The position numbers were made by a program, and so were the translations under genes. A stretch of DNA of 56,938 bases from Marinilabilia rubra (lineage in GTDB: Bacteria > Bacteroidota > Bacteroidia > Bacteroidales > Marinilabiliaceae): NCBI RefSeq assembly GCF_003121985.1, contig NZ_QEWP01000024.1, positions 1 through 56,938 on the forward strand, in the 5' to 3' direction. The notes under the pieces are model-generated. The model worked only from the letters and a program-made list of their open reading frames with translations, had not been told where the DNA came from and searched no databases. Shown in pieces: positions 27,796-36,248 of this stretch (position 1 is the stretch's first letter; every line of letters starts with the position of its first letter).

Positions 27796-27829
27796 AGAAA
27801 CCCGGTTTAATTGATTCAACCAGGTTTCT
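27796..27829 (-). terminator. Hairpin between the beta-barrel gene and the kinase gene
   Basis: AGAAACCCGGTT and AACCAGGTTTCT pair at 11 of 12 positions around a 10-base loop, with a T/A-rich tract after it on the minus strand. It lies about 100 bp after the beta-barrel gene stop and 33 bp before the kinase start, so it ends that transcript or attenuates read-through. Confidence 0.6.
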
Positions 27830-27930
27830 GAGGTAAAATATCAGAGTGATGATTTCATCCACCTTTCCAGGCATTGAAATTTGAACCGATTTAAAATTTG
27901 GTGGAAATTATCAATTATTTAATTAGGAGA

Positions 27931-28515
27931 CTAAAATTTCTTCAAAATACCGACACGAAGAGATAAATAATTTAGATCAAGGTCCGTTGAAGTTCCGAAA
28001 TAATCTGTACTGCGGGAAAGTGAATTAAATTTAAAGCCAGGCATCAGGCTCCACTTGCTGCCCAGACCAATTTCCACGCCACCCGCAAATTGCCATCCAA
28101 ATCCATGACCGGTATCATCCACAATGGTTCCATCGGTAGATTCTGTCTCGATGTGATTATACAAACCGCCGGCCCTAAGATAATAGTTCAATGGAAGCTC
28201 GGATATGGGATGCTTATACTGAAGTCCAAACACATATCCCGTTTCTTCAAAATCAAGATTCTCTCCGGAAATTTTCTCTTTAGAAGTCAGCTTATTCCAG
28301 CCCCAACCGGCATATAATCCCCAGTGCTGCTGGAGCCTGTAATGAAAAATACCTTCAAACCCAAAACCAGGTTTTAGTTCAACATCTCCCAATTCAGATG
28401 TGGCAAATGAAACGCCACTGTTTAACTCAAAAGAAAAACGGCTTTTGTTTTCTTGCGCATACCCTTTGGCCAAAAATAAAAGCAATACCACTAAAAATAA
28501 TCCTCTTGTCTTCAT
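27931..28515 (-). CDS. Small outer-membrane beta-barrel protein
   Basis: The protein has 194 residues from the ATG at 28515, which opens a signal peptide ending near K-G-Y-A-Q. The rest alternates hydrophobic and polar residues with glycine and aromatic girdles (L-Y-A-G-W-G-W-N) and ends in Phe, the pattern of an eight-stranded porin-like barrel (OMP_b-brl). The function is unknown. It precedes the LytS/LytTR pair on the same strand but is separated from it by a hairpin. Confidence 0.8.
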   Translation of the reverse strand: MKTRGLFLVVLLLFLAKGYAQENKSRFSFELNSGVSFATSELGDVELKPGFGFEGIFHYRLQQHWGLYAGWGWNKLTSKEKISGENLDFEETGYVFGLQYKHPISELPLNYYLRAGGLYNHIETESTDGTIVDDTGHGFGWQFAGGVEIGLGSKWSLMPGFKFNSLSRSTDYFGTSTDLDLNYLSLRVGILKKF

Positions 28516-28640
28516 TGTTTTAATTTTTTTTGATTTTCTGAGAGACAAAAGTATTTGAGTGCCAACCCATCACCAACAAAACCATGACGAGTGTGCATCT
28601 GAGTAAGACGAAGATGTAATATCAGTGGAAGAGGAAACGG

Positions 28641-29120
28641 TCACCCCTTTTTCCTGGCAAAGAATGCAACGATTAATGTAGTAATTATTCCCATTATAGG
28701 CGCATATATGAGTCCCATCGAAATATAACTCGGAAGATTAAAATAAGCCTCGGCTTCTGCCCGGGTCATTTCCCCTGTTCGAGACACGTAATCAATGACA
28801 TTTGGAAAATAATCCGGTGCAATAACCTCTGAAGTAAGATATTGGGATACGGGATTAAGGAGCGTTACAATAAGGGTAATTATTAAGCCTGATATGACTC
28901 CTTCTTTATAGCTCATTATACCGTTGTAATAGTTCTTACGTTTATCCAGTAAAGCTAACACATATATTGCTACCGCAGGAATAGCATATAAATTCGTAAG
29001 TATAGCGTGCTTGTCAATCAGCTCATCATGTAATCCGACAAGACGTTCCAGATACATCCACAGCAGATTGGCAATTACAAAAATAACGGCCCATTTTAAT
29101 TCAATTTTAATCCCCTTCAT
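28641..29120 (-). CDS. DUF4199-family membrane protein
   Basis: The protein has 159 residues from the ATG at 29120; the upstream open stretch is the shared leader block and is not counted as coding. Four hydrophobic segments surround K-E-G-V-I-S-G-L-I-I-T-L and Y-x-S-x-G-L-I-Y-A-P-I-M-G, the DUF4199 pattern. Members are small inner-membrane proteins of Bacteroidota without known function. A 125-bp gap separates it from the beta-barrel gene downstream. Confidence 0.78.
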   Translation of the reverse strand: MKGIKIELKWAVIFVIANLLWMYLERLVGLHDELIDKHAILTNLYAIPAVAIYVLALLDKRKNYYNGIMSYKEGVISGLIITLIVTLLNPVSQYLTSEVIAPDYFPNVIDYVSRTGEMTRAEAEAYFNLPSYISMGLIYAPIMGIITTLIVAFFARKKG

Positions 29121-29174
29121 ATTATAGATCATTAGAGTTTTAGACACTTGCCTGGCGGTAGTCAGGTTAGATGA

Positions 29175-29277
29175 AAGACAAATCTCACAACACTGAAAAC
29201 CTGTGTATTCGCTTAAATCAAAGTATATCCTCAGACAATTGATTAGGAATATATTATAAAAGTTCAACAGAGCATTG
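29175..29277 (-). repeat. Shared leader block, copy B (upstream of DUF4199)
   Basis: It is the gap-free partner of 25717-25819, about three quarters identical by eye. It ends 54 bp before the DUF4199 start. In this copy the minus strand is open in frame with that gene, but copy A carries a stop codon in the same frame, so a conserved peptide is unlikely. Confidence 0.65.
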
Positions 29278-29286
29278 CGTCATAAC

Positions 29287-29566
29287 AGGTTGCTATATAA
29301 ACAATTAGGGATTGCTAAAAAAGTCAGCAACCTCATTTTTATTTTTTTATTGATTTTCTTTTTGGCATTGCCCCAAAAAGAAACAAATCCCGATTATGGT
29401 TTTTGTGAGTTTTTTAACTAAAACTTTACAAAACCTATATCGGGACTAGTCCGGTTAAACCTATCCACCCGCATCAGGCTTAATTTCCGGCTAGCCCGCA
29501 AGGCCTGGAAGTCGCCCATTAAGCCTTCTCGCCAACCGCCGGCCCGGAAAACGGACGGGCCCGCGC
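29287..29566. repeat. Cluster of five inverted repeats
   Basis: AGGTTGCT/AGCAACCT lies at 29287-29294 and 29326-29333. TTTCTTTTTGG/CCAAAAAGAAA lies at about 29356-29384. A long imperfect hairpin of about 26 bp per arm starts with TCCCGAT and ends with ATCGGGA (29388-29445). AGGCTTAAT/ATTAAGCCT (29476-29484 and 29518-29526) encloses nested TTCC/GGAA arms. GGCCCG/CGGGCC lies at 29541-29561. The last 100 bases are far more GC-rich than the surroundings. Confidence 0.65.
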
Positions 29567-29840
29567 GCCTTTTAAATACTAAGATGCGTAGCTGTTTTTA
29601 AACAATCTTTCAGAACAAAAACTACTAAAATTTTATCCTAAAGAATTTCCCAAATGCAAAGCTAATTGTGATTCCAAACAAACATCCTTGCACTTCATTC
29701 TTGTTAAAGCACACTCAATGTGTTGACGCGTAGACATATAAGCATTTCTCAGCAAGCCCTAAGTAAACAAGAAAAATTAAGAACCATTACAGAAAACACC
29801 CGTCACTCCTAATCAATTGATTATATGCCTCATTATTTCC

Positions 29841-30896
29841 TTACTCAAAGTTATTGACATACTCTTTTTTCAGAATTCCTGAAAGATAACGACCGACTTC
29901 TTCCCCCACGAAACGATGGCCCAGATGATTCCAGTGGCCGTATTTATTTGTCACAGGCCATGCAACCGGGTCTTGTCCGGTTTGGCGTAATGAATCTAAC
30001 GATTGCCCAAGGTCATAGAGCCTCACATTATTATCATGACAAAGAATTTCAAATTCTACAGGTAAATCAGAGAAACTCCTGTTAAAAACAATTATCCTGT
30101 CAGGATCGATTGATTGAATGATTTTTTGGGTTACCGGATTAATCTCATAATTTTCAGTCTCTGTTGCCTCCATTTCTTCAGATACACCAGCAGCAGGTTG
30201 CATCCATGTATAAACTTTTCCAAGTAGAATTGAACCAACAGGAATACTTTCTGCTTTCTTTCTGCCATTATTGAGCATGTTAACAATGGCTGACTCCTGC
30301 AAAAAGAATTTAGTGGTCTCAAAAAGCTTAAGTTCCTGTTCCGGAAAATCAAAATCCACCACCAGACTGTCATTTTGAATCTGCAGCTTAGGTCTTAAAG
30401 GGTCTTCATTCTTAGGCTTTAAATCTCCCCTGGTAATGAAGTAAAGAATATAGTCAGGATTAAAATTTTCTGCAAAAGTCTTATGATAGGCATAAACATT
30501 GGCCAGATCGAACCCGCTTCGACCGAAGTTGAGCAACTCAAAATCCGTATCAGAAAAACGTTCACTTAAGAATTGCTCTGCAATATTTCCAAAATAATGA
30601 CGATCAAACACCTGAAGGGCTTCAACATATGAATCCCCCATGAGAATAATCCGAATGGTATTGGAGTCTTTTTCAGGAGGAATCCCCTCCCCACTGTATC
30701 TGAATTCATTAAATTCACCAATTCCGAAACCCTCGTTAAAAAATACATAATTGAAATTCTGTCGACGTGCCCTGCCAATATCTTCATAAAAATCGGTATA
30801 AGACACAGAAGCCAGATGAGTGGTTCTGATGAACACTTCAGAAATTAAAAAAGTGATAATGAAAGCTATTGCAAATAAAAATATTTCCTTTTTCAT
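29841..30896 (-). CDS. SGNH-hydrolase-like partner of a membrane O-acyltransferase
   Basis: The protein has 351 residues with one N-terminal membrane anchor (about 4-22), so it faces the periplasm. The SGNH block I reads L-M-G-D-S-Y-V-E-A and the C-terminal block G-H-W-N-H-L-G-H carries the His. The Asp usually two residues before that His is not seen (N-K-Y-G-H). It lies 11 bp after an MBOAT gene. Pairs of this kind (AlgI with AlgJ/AlgX, DltB with DltD) move acyl groups onto exported polysaccharides, so O-acetylation of a surface polymer is the likely role. Confidence 0.75.
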   Translation of the reverse strand: MKKEIFLFAIAFIITFLISEVFIRTTHLASVSYTDFYEDIGRARRQNFNYVFFNEGFGIGEFNEFRYSGEGIPPEKDSNTIRIILMGDSYVEALQVFDRHYFGNIAEQFLSERFSDTDFELLNFGRSGFDLANVYAYHKTFAENFNPDYILYFITRGDLKPKNEDPLRPKLQIQNDSLVVDFDFPEQELKLFETTKFFLQESAIVNMLNNGRKKAESIPVGSILLGKVYTWMQPAAGVSEEMEATETENYEINPVTQKIIQSIDPDRIIVFNRSFSDLPVEFEILCHDNNVRLYDLGQSLDSLRQTGQDPVAWPVTNKYGHWNHLGHRFVGEEVGRYLSGILKKEYVNNFE

Positions 30897-30907
30897 AATT
30901 ACTTCTT

Positions 30908-32332
30908 TTAGAATTGGAAATATATAAATGGCGCGGGCTCAGCCTGAAACATATATACCAGGGTAATAAAGAACATCGCCGACAATACCCCCAATTTAAC
31001 ACCATGCGACCGGATTTTCAACAGATAAGTATGCCTGCGGGAAGAGTACTCCAAAACATCAAGCAAGTAAGTCATTGCCAGATAAGCCAAAGTCACCGTT
31101 ACAAAAAGAAGTGTGTGTTCGCTTTGCTCCCAGTTTACCAACTTACTAATAAACAAAGTTGTAGTATCCCAGGAAGTAGATCGAAAGAAAAGCCAGGTAA
31201 TAAGCACCAGTACAAAGGTGATGAATATATTAAATACATTTCTGAAATTGACAGAATCCATATTTTGAGCTTCAATTTTTTTATTGCCCAGAAACATTTT
31301 ATGAACCGCCAGGTAAAGTCCGTGTAATCCGCCCCAAATCACGAAATTCCAGCTGGCCCCATGCCATAATCCTCCAAGCAACATGGTTAGCATCAGGTTT
31401 ATATAGGTTTGGATATTACCTTTTCGGTTGCCTCCCAAAGAGATGTACAGATAATCCTTTAGCCAGGAGGAAAGTGAAATGTGCCATCGTCTCCAAAACT
31501 CAGTGATATTTCTTGACAAATAAGGCTGTTGAAAATTCTTCATCAACTCAATTCCCAGTAATTTTGCTGTTCCACGTGCGATATGACTGTACCCAGAAAA
31601 ATCGGCGTAGATTTGAACCGAAAAGAGAATAAGAGCAGCCAGAATCTCAACCGATTTATACAATTCAAGGTTCTGAAAAATATTATCCACAAATCGTCCT
31701 GCGGTATCGCCAATCATGACCTTGCGGAACAACCCCATAACAATAAGCACTATGCCTTGTTGAATCTGCTCCCTGTTTGGTTTCAACTTTTCAGACAACT
31801 GCGGCAGCAGAGCTCTGGCCCGCTCAATTGGCCCGGCCACCAATTGCGGAAAAAAGGAAACAAATAAAGCAAAATCCACAAAATTATGCGTGGGCTTCAG
31901 TTTTTTTCGGTAGATATCAATGGTATAGGAAAGAGTTTGAAAGGTATAGAATGATATACCGACCGGAAGAATGATTGTTAAATGAAGATAATCCAGATGC
32001 AATCCCATGCGTTCAGTTAGCATTTGGAATGAATCCACAAAGAAGTTGAAATATTTAAAGAAACCAAGAATTCCCAGATTGGCCAAAAGGCTAATGGCCA
32101 GAAGGCCTTTTCTTTTTTTGACATTTGAGGTTTGATGCATTTTTCGGCCCACTAAATAATCAATAATAGTGGAGACAGCCAGTAAAGAACAAAACCGCCA
32201 ATCCCAATACCCATAGAAGAAATAACTGGCAGCCACCAAAAAAATATTCTTGCTTTGTCTGGTCGGAAGAAAATAAAATATCGGAAGAACGACTCCCAGA
32301 AAGACAAAGAAAATAAACGAGTTAAATAGCAT
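30908..32332 (-). CDS. MBOAT-family O-acyltransferase (AlgI/DltB-like)
   Basis: The protein has 474 residues with about ten membrane segments. The MBOAT core G-G-L-W-H-G-A-S-W-N-F-V-I-W-G-G-L-H-G contains the two conserved His; W-R-R-W-H-I-S-L-S-S-W-L and Y-A-D-F-S-G-Y-S are typical of AlgI. It should pass an acyl group, usually acetyl, across the inner membrane to the SGNH partner encoded 11 bp downstream. The polymer is unknown, and no polysaccharide synthesis genes are next to it. Confidence 0.93.
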   Translation of the reverse strand: MLFNSFIFFVFLGVVLPIFYFLPTRQSKNIFLVAASYFFYGYWDWRFCSLLAVSTIIDYLVGRKMHQTSNVKKRKGLLAISLLANLGILGFFKYFNFFVDSFQMLTERMGLHLDYLHLTIILPVGISFYTFQTLSYTIDIYRKKLKPTHNFVDFALFVSFFPQLVAGPIERARALLPQLSEKLKPNREQIQQGIVLIVMGLFRKVMIGDTAGRFVDNIFQNLELYKSVEILAALILFSVQIYADFSGYSHIARGTAKLLGIELMKNFQQPYLSRNITEFWRRWHISLSSWLKDYLYISLGGNRKGNIQTYINLMLTMLLGGLWHGASWNFVIWGGLHGLYLAVHKMFLGNKKIEAQNMDSVNFRNVFNIFITFVLVLITWLFFRSTSWDTTTLFISKLVNWEQSEHTLLFVTVTLAYLAMTYLLDVLEYSSRRHTYLLKIRSHGVKLGVLSAMFFITLVYMFQAEPAPFIYFQF

Positions 32333-32605
32333 GGATTCCGTTTTTAACCTCTGAATTGGATTAAAAGAAAACTATACCAATAACAACTGTAGCTCTATTC
32401 TTTTGTTTTTAAAAAGTATCATTTTGCTTTATATTTTAGACAAATTACTCATAAACGGAGGTTAACAGACAATGCAAACAGATAAAAAAACAATGCAAAT
32501 TGCCTGGAGGGGACCTACCCCTAAAACCCTCAAACTTTTCACTTTTTTAGAATTTGTTTCTCCGCTTACTTAATGAGTAAAATCAATAAGCCTGTTGCTT
32601 AAAAC

Positions 32606-32640
32606 GAAAAAAGGGCTGCCCAAACCCGGGCAACCCTTGC
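32606..32640 (-). terminator. Intrinsic terminator of the POT transporter gene
   Basis: On the minus strand AAGGGTTGCCCG pairs with the GGGCAGCCCTT arm and is followed by TTTTTT. It lies about 25 bp after the transporter stop codon. The region 32343-32605 to its left has no further features that I can see. Confidence 0.8.
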
Positions 32641-32665
32641 TAATATATCATCGACTTAAATAAAA

Positions 32666-34174
32666 CTAGTCGATTCCGCGCATTAGTTTTTTCAACCACG
32701 GTGAAATGGCGAACAGCAATAATGCTGCTGAACCTGAAGTGATAACCAGGAACAGGAATAAATTCATGTCGGGCAGATAGTTCTCCAGGATACCTTTCAA
32801 TGCTCCTGCCAGATAGTTGGCCAAAGCTGTGGAGCCAAACCACAGTCCCATCATTAAGGACGTAATTTTCGGAGGTGAAAGTTTACTGATCATACTCAAT
32901 CCAATAGGACTCAGGCAAAGCTCGCCCATCGTATGAAGCAGGTAAACCATTACCAGCCACATTGGACTTACCAGATTGTTAACTGATGCGGTAGTATCGG
33001 CAGCATACATTACCACAAATCCAAGAGACAACAGGCCTAATCCAAGTCCGAATTTCACAGGCGTATTAGGATTGCGGCGTCCAAGCCATACCCAAAGCAA
33101 AGAAAATACCGGAGCCAGACCAACAATCATCGCAGCATTAACAGACTGGAACCAGGAAGGTGGAATTTCAAAACTAAAAACCATCCGGTCAGTCATATCA
33201 CGGGCAAAAAGGTTGAACGTACCACCAGCTTGCTCAAAACCGGACCAGAAAAAGATATTAAAGAAACAAAACACCAAAATGGCTCCAATGCGGCTCCATT
33301 CCGTTTTTCCCGTAGTATTTTTTATTACCATGTAAGCCACAATGGTAACAGCGGCAAGTGCTACAATTCGAACAATCCATGTAGTTAATTCCTCAGGCAA
33401 TGTCCACCAGGTTTTTACAAAGAGGTAAATAAAACCAACAATTCCTGCAATCCAAACCCAGATCTCGACCCAGTCGCGGCCATTTAATGTGGCGGTCTCG
33501 GAATCAAACTTCCTTTTAGGGCCAAATCCGATAGTGCCCAGTTTCTTTTGCTGTGCCCAAAACCAAACAGTTCCAAGAACCATTCCCACGGCGACTGAAC
33601 CAAAACCCCATGACCAACCAATTTCTTCTCCAAGGTAACCGGCAATAAATGGAGCCAGAAATGCCCCAAGATTGATACCCATATAGAAAATAGTAAATGC
33701 GGAGTCTTTCCGGGGATCTCCGTCTGCATACAAGCGCCCTACCATTGTCGAAATATTGGGCTTAAAGAAACCATTACCTATAATAAGCAATCCAAGTCCG
33801 ATAAATAGCCAATACTCACGTAACACCTGTAAAGCATCCCCTCCTCCACCGGGAACAGCTATATATTCGGAGTAGGCCAAAGCTGCCTGTCCAAGTGCCA
33901 TAATAACCCCACCAATGATGATGGATTTGCGCTGTCCTATCAGCTTGTCGGCAATGATACCACCAAGAATAGGGGTCAAATAAACCAAACCTGTGAAAAT
34001 TCCATAGATTTCAAGCGCATGATTTTCGGCATAGGCAAATCCGCCGTTTACGATAGTCGAAGTAAGATACAGTACCAAAAGGGCACGCATCCCGTAATAA
34101 CTGAACCGCTCCCACATTTCTGTGAAAAACAGCACCCACAGTCCCTGGGGATGTTTTTGTGATGTTGTGTCCAT
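32666..34174 (-). CDS. POT-family proton-dependent oligopeptide transporter
   Basis: The protein has 502 residues with about 12-14 membrane segments. E-M-W-E-R-F-S-Y-Y-G-M-R is the ExxERF proton-coupling motif of helix 1. G-G-I-I-A-D, F-Y-M-G-I-N-L-G-A-F-L-A-P and G-E-L-C-L-S-P-I-G-L-S are further PTR2 signatures. It should import di- and tripeptides with protons. It is a single gene with its own terminator. Confidence 0.95.
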   Translation of the reverse strand: MDTTSQKHPQGLWVLFFTEMWERFSYYGMRALLVLYLTSTIVNGGFAYAENHALEIYGIFTGLVYLTPILGGIIADKLIGQRKSIIIGGVIMALGQAALAYSEYIAVPGGGGDALQVLREYWLFIGLGLLIIGNGFFKPNISTMVGRLYADGDPRKDSAFTIFYMGINLGAFLAPFIAGYLGEEIGWSWGFGSVAVGMVLGTVWFWAQQKKLGTIGFGPKRKFDSETATLNGRDWVEIWVWIAGIVGFIYLFVKTWWTLPEELTTWIVRIVALAAVTIVAYMVIKNTTGKTEWSRIGAILVFCFFNIFFWSGFEQAGGTFNLFARDMTDRMVFSFEIPPSWFQSVNAAMIVGLAPVFSLLWVWLGRRNPNTPVKFGLGLGLLSLGFVVMYAADTTASVNNLVSPMWLVMVYLLHTMGELCLSPIGLSMISKLSPPKITSLMMGLWFGSTALANYLAGALKGILENYLPDMNLFLFLVITSGSAALLLFAISPWLKKLMRGID

Positions 34175-34579
34175 TCTTTTGCTTTTTAATTTAGGTTTAT
34201 TTGCTATTCAATCGTTTTTTTTATTATTTTTTTCAAACATTTTAATGATTTGAGTGTCTTTTGGTTTGAAAGTGTTTGTTGTTTTTATTTAAACAACCCC
34301 CTAACTAAAACCGCAGATAACTGCGAAACAACGCATTAACCCGACTTTAGAAAAACATTTGAAAAACACAGTGGTACAAAAATACATTTTGTAACCAAAG
34401 TTTAAAGTGTTATTTCTCATATTGTGATTAAAAGGGGCAATTTTTTTTAAAATTAACACAGCACAGAAAGCTTTCTACACTTGACTTGACACTAGATTAT
34501 TACATTTCTGATTTCAGATCAACACCCTGATTTCATTGACAAAAAAAATCTTTACGAAGAAAAAAAGAAAAACAGCAAT
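34175..34579. other. 405-base intergenic region between the peptide transporter and nnrDE
   Basis: No gene is seen. GTTGTTT/AAACAAC form a hairpin at 34278-34297. TACAAAA/TTTTGTA form a palindrome at 34375-34393; on the minus strand it overlaps TATTTTTG (34377-34384), a fair -7 box for the peptide transporter. The rest is AT-rich, with no clear promoter for nnrDE. Confidence 0.45.
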
Positions 34580-36082
34580 ATGAAAATACTTACATCAAAT
34601 CAAACCGGCGAGGTTGACAGATATACAATTGAAAACGAACCTATTGACTCTATCGAATTAATGGAAAGGGCTTCATATAAAGCCTGGCGGTGGATTTCGA
34701 GAAATTATCCAAACCAAAACTTTGCCGTTTTTGTGGGCCCCGGAAACAATGGGGGTGATGCATTGGCAATTGCCCGCATGCTCATTAAGGATGGTCGTGA
34801 AGTAATTACCTGTCTGTACCGCACCGAGAAATTATCACCTGATGCTGCCCAAAATCTCCAGCGACTAAAAAACACATCCGCCTCCACAATAATTGATCTC
34901 TCCACACATCCCCTGCCGGAAGATATGCCTGAAAACACGGTTGCCATAGACGGGTTGTTTGGATCAGGATTAAACCGCCCCTTAAATGAGAAAGCTTCGA
35001 AAATTGTCACATTCATCAACAATCACTTCTCGCAGATAATCGCAGTCGATGTGCCTTCCGGGCTTTTTTGTGAAGACAACAGCGACAATAACCGTAAAAA
35101 TATCATAAGAGCCACATTTACCTTATCCTTCCAAATGCCAAAGCTGGCTTTTTTATTCGCGGAAAATCAGGGACAAGTGGGCCAATGGGTTTTACTCCCC
35201 ATCGGTTTGAGCAGTAAAAAAATAAAAGCAACAGCTACCCCCTGGCGAATAGTGGAGCCTTCAGAAATTAATGAAATGATGCCTGTCACCCCCAAATTCG
35301 CCCACAAAGGCACCATGGGGCATGCATTACTTATTGCCGGAAGTTATGGAAAAACAGGAGCTGCATTACTGGCGTCAAAAGCATGCCTTCGCTCAGGGGT
35401 AGGGTTACTCACCACGCATGTCCCACACAGTGCGGTATCCATTTTGCAAACCGCCATTCCCGAAGCCATGATGAGTGTAGACAGATCGGACCTTATGTTT
35501 ACAGAATTCCCTTCATTGGATGCATTTGCTGCTATTGGAATTGGCCCCGGCCTGGGAACTCAGGTGAACTCGCACAGAGCGCTAAAAGACCTTCTCCCTG
35601 CTGCCCACAACAAAAAATTAGTGATTGATGCCGATGGATTAAACATTCTCAGTTCAGATCCCGAAATGCTGGATCATCTGCCTCAGGAAACGGTTCTCAC
35701 ACCTCATCCAAAGGAGTTTGAGCGCCTGACAGGCCCGGTAAAAGATGATTATCACAGACTTCAAGTGGCCATCGATTTTGCTAAAAAGCATAAAGTAGTG
35801 CTGGTTTTAAAAGGTGCTTACACAGCTGTAATTTCATCAAACGGGGAAGTAAGTTTCAACACTACTGGTAACCCGGGGATGGCCACAGCAGGAAGTGGCG
35901 ACACCTTGACCGGAATAATTCTTGCCCTGCTGGCCAATGGCATTCGCTCTTTCGATGCAGCACGAATAGCTGTTTATGTGCATGGATTGGCAGGTGATTT
36001 CGCCTCAGCAGATGGCCAAAGAGGGACGATTGCCACAGACATCATCAAAAACCTTGGTCCAGCCTTTGCTCATGCGACATGA
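34580..36082 (+). CDS. nnr: Bifunctional NAD(P)H-hydrate epimerase / ADP-dependent dehydratase
   Basis: The protein has 500 residues with two domains. The N-terminal YjeF_N epimerase (about 1-215) has G-P-G-N-N-G-G-D-A-L-A and D-G-L-F-G-S-G-L-N-R. The C-terminal dehydratase (about 230-495) has G-H-A-L-L-I-A-G-S-Y-G-K-T-G-A, D-A-D-G-L-N-I-L, T-P-H-P-K-E-F and N-P-G-M-A-T-A-G-S-G-D-T-L. It repairs hydrated NADH and NADPH in the cytoplasm. Length and order match the fused form common in bacteria. Confidence 0.96.
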   Translation: MKILTSNQTGEVDRYTIENEPIDSIELMERASYKAWRWISRNYPNQNFAVFVGPGNNGGDALAIARMLIKDGREVITCLYRTEKLSPDAAQNLQRLKNTSASTIIDLSTHPLPEDMPENTVAIDGLFGSGLNRPLNEKASKIVTFINNHFSQIIAVDVPSGLFCEDNSDNNRKNIIRATFTLSFQMPKLAFLFAENQGQVGQWVLLPIGLSSKKIKATATPWRIVEPSEINEMMPVTPKFAHKGTMGHALLIAGSYGKTGAALLASKACLRSGVGLLTTHVPHSAVSILQTAIPEAMMSVDRSDLMFTEFPSLDAFAAIGIGPGLGTQVNSHRALKDLLPAAHNKKLVIDADGLNILSSDPEMLDHLPQETVLTPHPKEFERLTGPVKDDYHRLQVAIDFAKKHKVVLVLKGAYTAVISSNGEVSFNTTGNPGMATAGSGDTLTGIILALLANGIRSFDAARIAVYVHGLAGDFASADGQRGTIATDIIKNLGPAFAHAT

Positions 36083-36248
36083 AAATAGTTCCGCAGCCAT
36101 TCTATTTTTACTAACTTTGGTTTTTGTTAAAAAATTTGTCGAACCGGCATTAGGATTAAGACAAATAATAAAGCAGCCTTATCAACCGTTCGGTATCTAA
36201 AGAATTAGAAAAAATATCATATTAATTACAATGTCAATTCAGAGAGCC

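Larger units (their letters stand above)
29121..29840. other. 720-base intergenic region with leader copy B and a hairpin cluster
   Basis: No protein gene is supported. From left to right it holds a CCTG-type imperfect palindrome (about 29149-29169), leader copy B (29175-29277), at least five consecutive inverted repeats (29287-29566) of which the last two lie in a GC-rich patch, and a diverged copy of motifs seen at 24.4-24.5 kb (29650-29762). Confidence 0.6.

Noticed and set aside
29121-29267. N-terminal extension of the DUF4199 protein
   Set aside because: The extension lies in the shared leader block; copy A of that block has a stop in the same frame, and DUF4199 proteins start at the later ATG.
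29448-29566. tRNA or rRNA fragment in the GC-rich patch
   Set aside because: No cloverleaf, anticodon arm or CCA end can be drawn, and no rRNA sequence is recognised.
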